From assembly GCF_900116145.1 (NCBI RefSeq), contig NZ_FPAB01000003.1, forward strand, positions 620,184 to 684,183: 64,000 nucleotides of DNA. Direction: 5' to 3'. Position numbers and translations under genes: made by a program. The stretch's first letter is position 1. Each line of letters opens with the position of its first letter. The DNA comes from Streptomyces harbinensis (GTDB taxonomy: Bacteria; Actinomycetota; Actinomycetes; Streptomycetales; Streptomycetaceae). Under the pieces are notes generated by a model. That model ran no database searches, was not told the origin of the DNA, and worked only from the letters and a program-made list of their open reading frames with translations. Shown here piece after piece: positions 63,337 to 64,000 of this stretch.

Positions 63337-64000
63337 GTGCGCATCACCCTCGCCCGTACCCCGCGGACCTACCTCGCGGCGGCCCTGGCATCCCCCGCGG
63401 ACGACGGCCGCCCCACCGCCGTCCCCGCACTCGACCGCACCGGGACGCACCGGTGGCCCCGCCGGATCGCCGCCCGGCTCGGCCTGCCGCAGGCCACCGC
63501 GCCCCCCGGCGCCGCCACCGTCGCCGACGCCCGCGCGGTGCTCGCCGGTACGGCACGCCCCGGCCATCTGGTGATCGCCCTGGCCGGCGAGGACGACCCG
63601 TTCGCCTTCCCGGCCGCCGTCTTCGCGCTCGCCAAACGCGCCACCCTTGTGCTGGCCCGCGACCCCGACGCGGTGCTGACCGCCGCGGGAAAATCCCCCG
63701 ACGCCCACCACCTCACCCTGGTGGGCCCCACCGACCGGCTCGGCTTCGCCCTCACCACCGAACTGCGCCACCGCCACCCGGGCCCCGCCCTCGGCGTCCT
63801 GTGCGCCGACACCCCCGACCGGCTCGCCGACCTCGTCCTCAAGACCCTCGCCCACCCGGCCGCACCCGCCGGCCGGGACGCCCTCCTCGCCCCCCTGCTC
63901 AAGGGCGCGGAACCGCTCACCCAGGGCAGGCTGACGATCTATCCGCAGGACGCCCTGGACCCGGCCGCCTTCGCCGCCCCGGCCGGCGCCACCGCGCCCG
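63337..64000 (+). CDS. Unknown protein, 5' part only (cut by window edge)
   Basis: GTG 63337 follows GGAGAGG (63320-63326); the frame stays open to the window end (221 codons) with typical Streptomyces codon use. The alternating alpha/beta sequence includes HLVIALAGEDDPFAFPAAVFALAK, TLVLARDPD and HHLTLVGPTDRLGFAL, like a Rossmann- or caspase-like fold. I do not recognise the family. Same direction and close spacing tie it to the M28-NUDIX-Gfo/Idh group. Confidence 0.7.
   Translation, partial: MRITLARTPRTYLAAALASPADDGRPTAVPALDRTGTHRWPRRIAARLGLPQATAPPGAATVADARAVLAGTARPGHLVIALAGEDDPFAFPAAVFALAKRATLVLARDPDAVLTAAGKSPDAHHLTLVGPTDRLGFALTTELRHRHPGPALGVLCADTPDRLADLVLKTLAHPAAPAGRDALLAPLLKGAEPLTQGRLTIYPQDALDPAAFAAPAGATAP

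Overview
This 64 kb window is high-GC actinobacterial chromosome, almost certainly from Streptomyces or a close relative. The evidence is near-continuous GC-rich coding sequence with strong third-position GC bias, many GTG starts, many leaderless genes, and marker genes (whiA, rbpA, opcA, a mycothiol-enzyme-like protein). The order polA - rpsA - coaE - uvrB - uvrA - uvrC - rapZ - yvcK - whiA - gap - pgk - tpiA - secG - rbpA - pgi - (pgl opcA zwf tal tkt) - ctaB - ctaA matches, as I remember it, the S. coelicolor core region around SCO1935-SCO2003. No rRNA, tRNA, CRISPR array, prophage or insertion sequence was seen.

Layout. 0-6 kb: housekeeping genes (C-terminal part of polA, a secreted lytic transglycosylase with a very acidic tail, rpsA with its own promoter and leader, a PAC2 protein, coaE). 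6-25 kb: accessory genes. These are two STAND/AAA ATPases, a GT-B-like glycosyltransferase behind a 17.7-copy heptanucleotide repeat, a FUSC-type membrane protein, a glutathione-independent formaldehyde dehydrogenase, a methyltransferase, a zinc alcohol dehydrogenase, a von Willebrand A protein coupled to a membrane protein, a lone QueD-like enzyme, a WGR/beta-propeller protein, an orphan PemK/MazF toxin, an MHYT sensor and an M23 peptidase. 25-39 kb: DNA repair (uvrB, uvrA with a probable LexA box, uvrC), interrupted by secreted phosphodiesterases, TerD and metabolic enzymes. 39-46 kb: rapZ-yvcK-whiA and the lower-glycolysis operon with secG and rbpA. 46-55 kb: pgi and the convergent pentose phosphate operon. 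55-60 kb: heme A synthesis (ctaB, ctaA), an amidohydrolase and an ABC-2 exporter. 60.2-64 kb: a co-directional group (M28 peptidase, NUDIX, Gfo/Idh oxidoreductase, an unknown protein cut by the window edge) that may be the edge of an accessory or biosynthetic cluster.

The most striking observation is the (GCTGCCC)n tract at 9778-9901. It lies between a well-placed ribosome binding site plus ATG and the body of a glycosyltransferase gene. Because 7 is not a multiple of 3, each gain or loss of a copy changes whether that ATG reads into the glycosyltransferase. At the 17 full copies seen here it is out of frame. This is the architecture of a phase-variable contingency locus, which would be unusual for this group. 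Other points of interest are a 24-codon upstream ORF ending in Cys-Pro and overlapping the heme O synthase start, overlapping divergent promoters between the orphan toxin and the WGR gene, a likely LexA operator at uvrA, and the partial cluster at the right edge.
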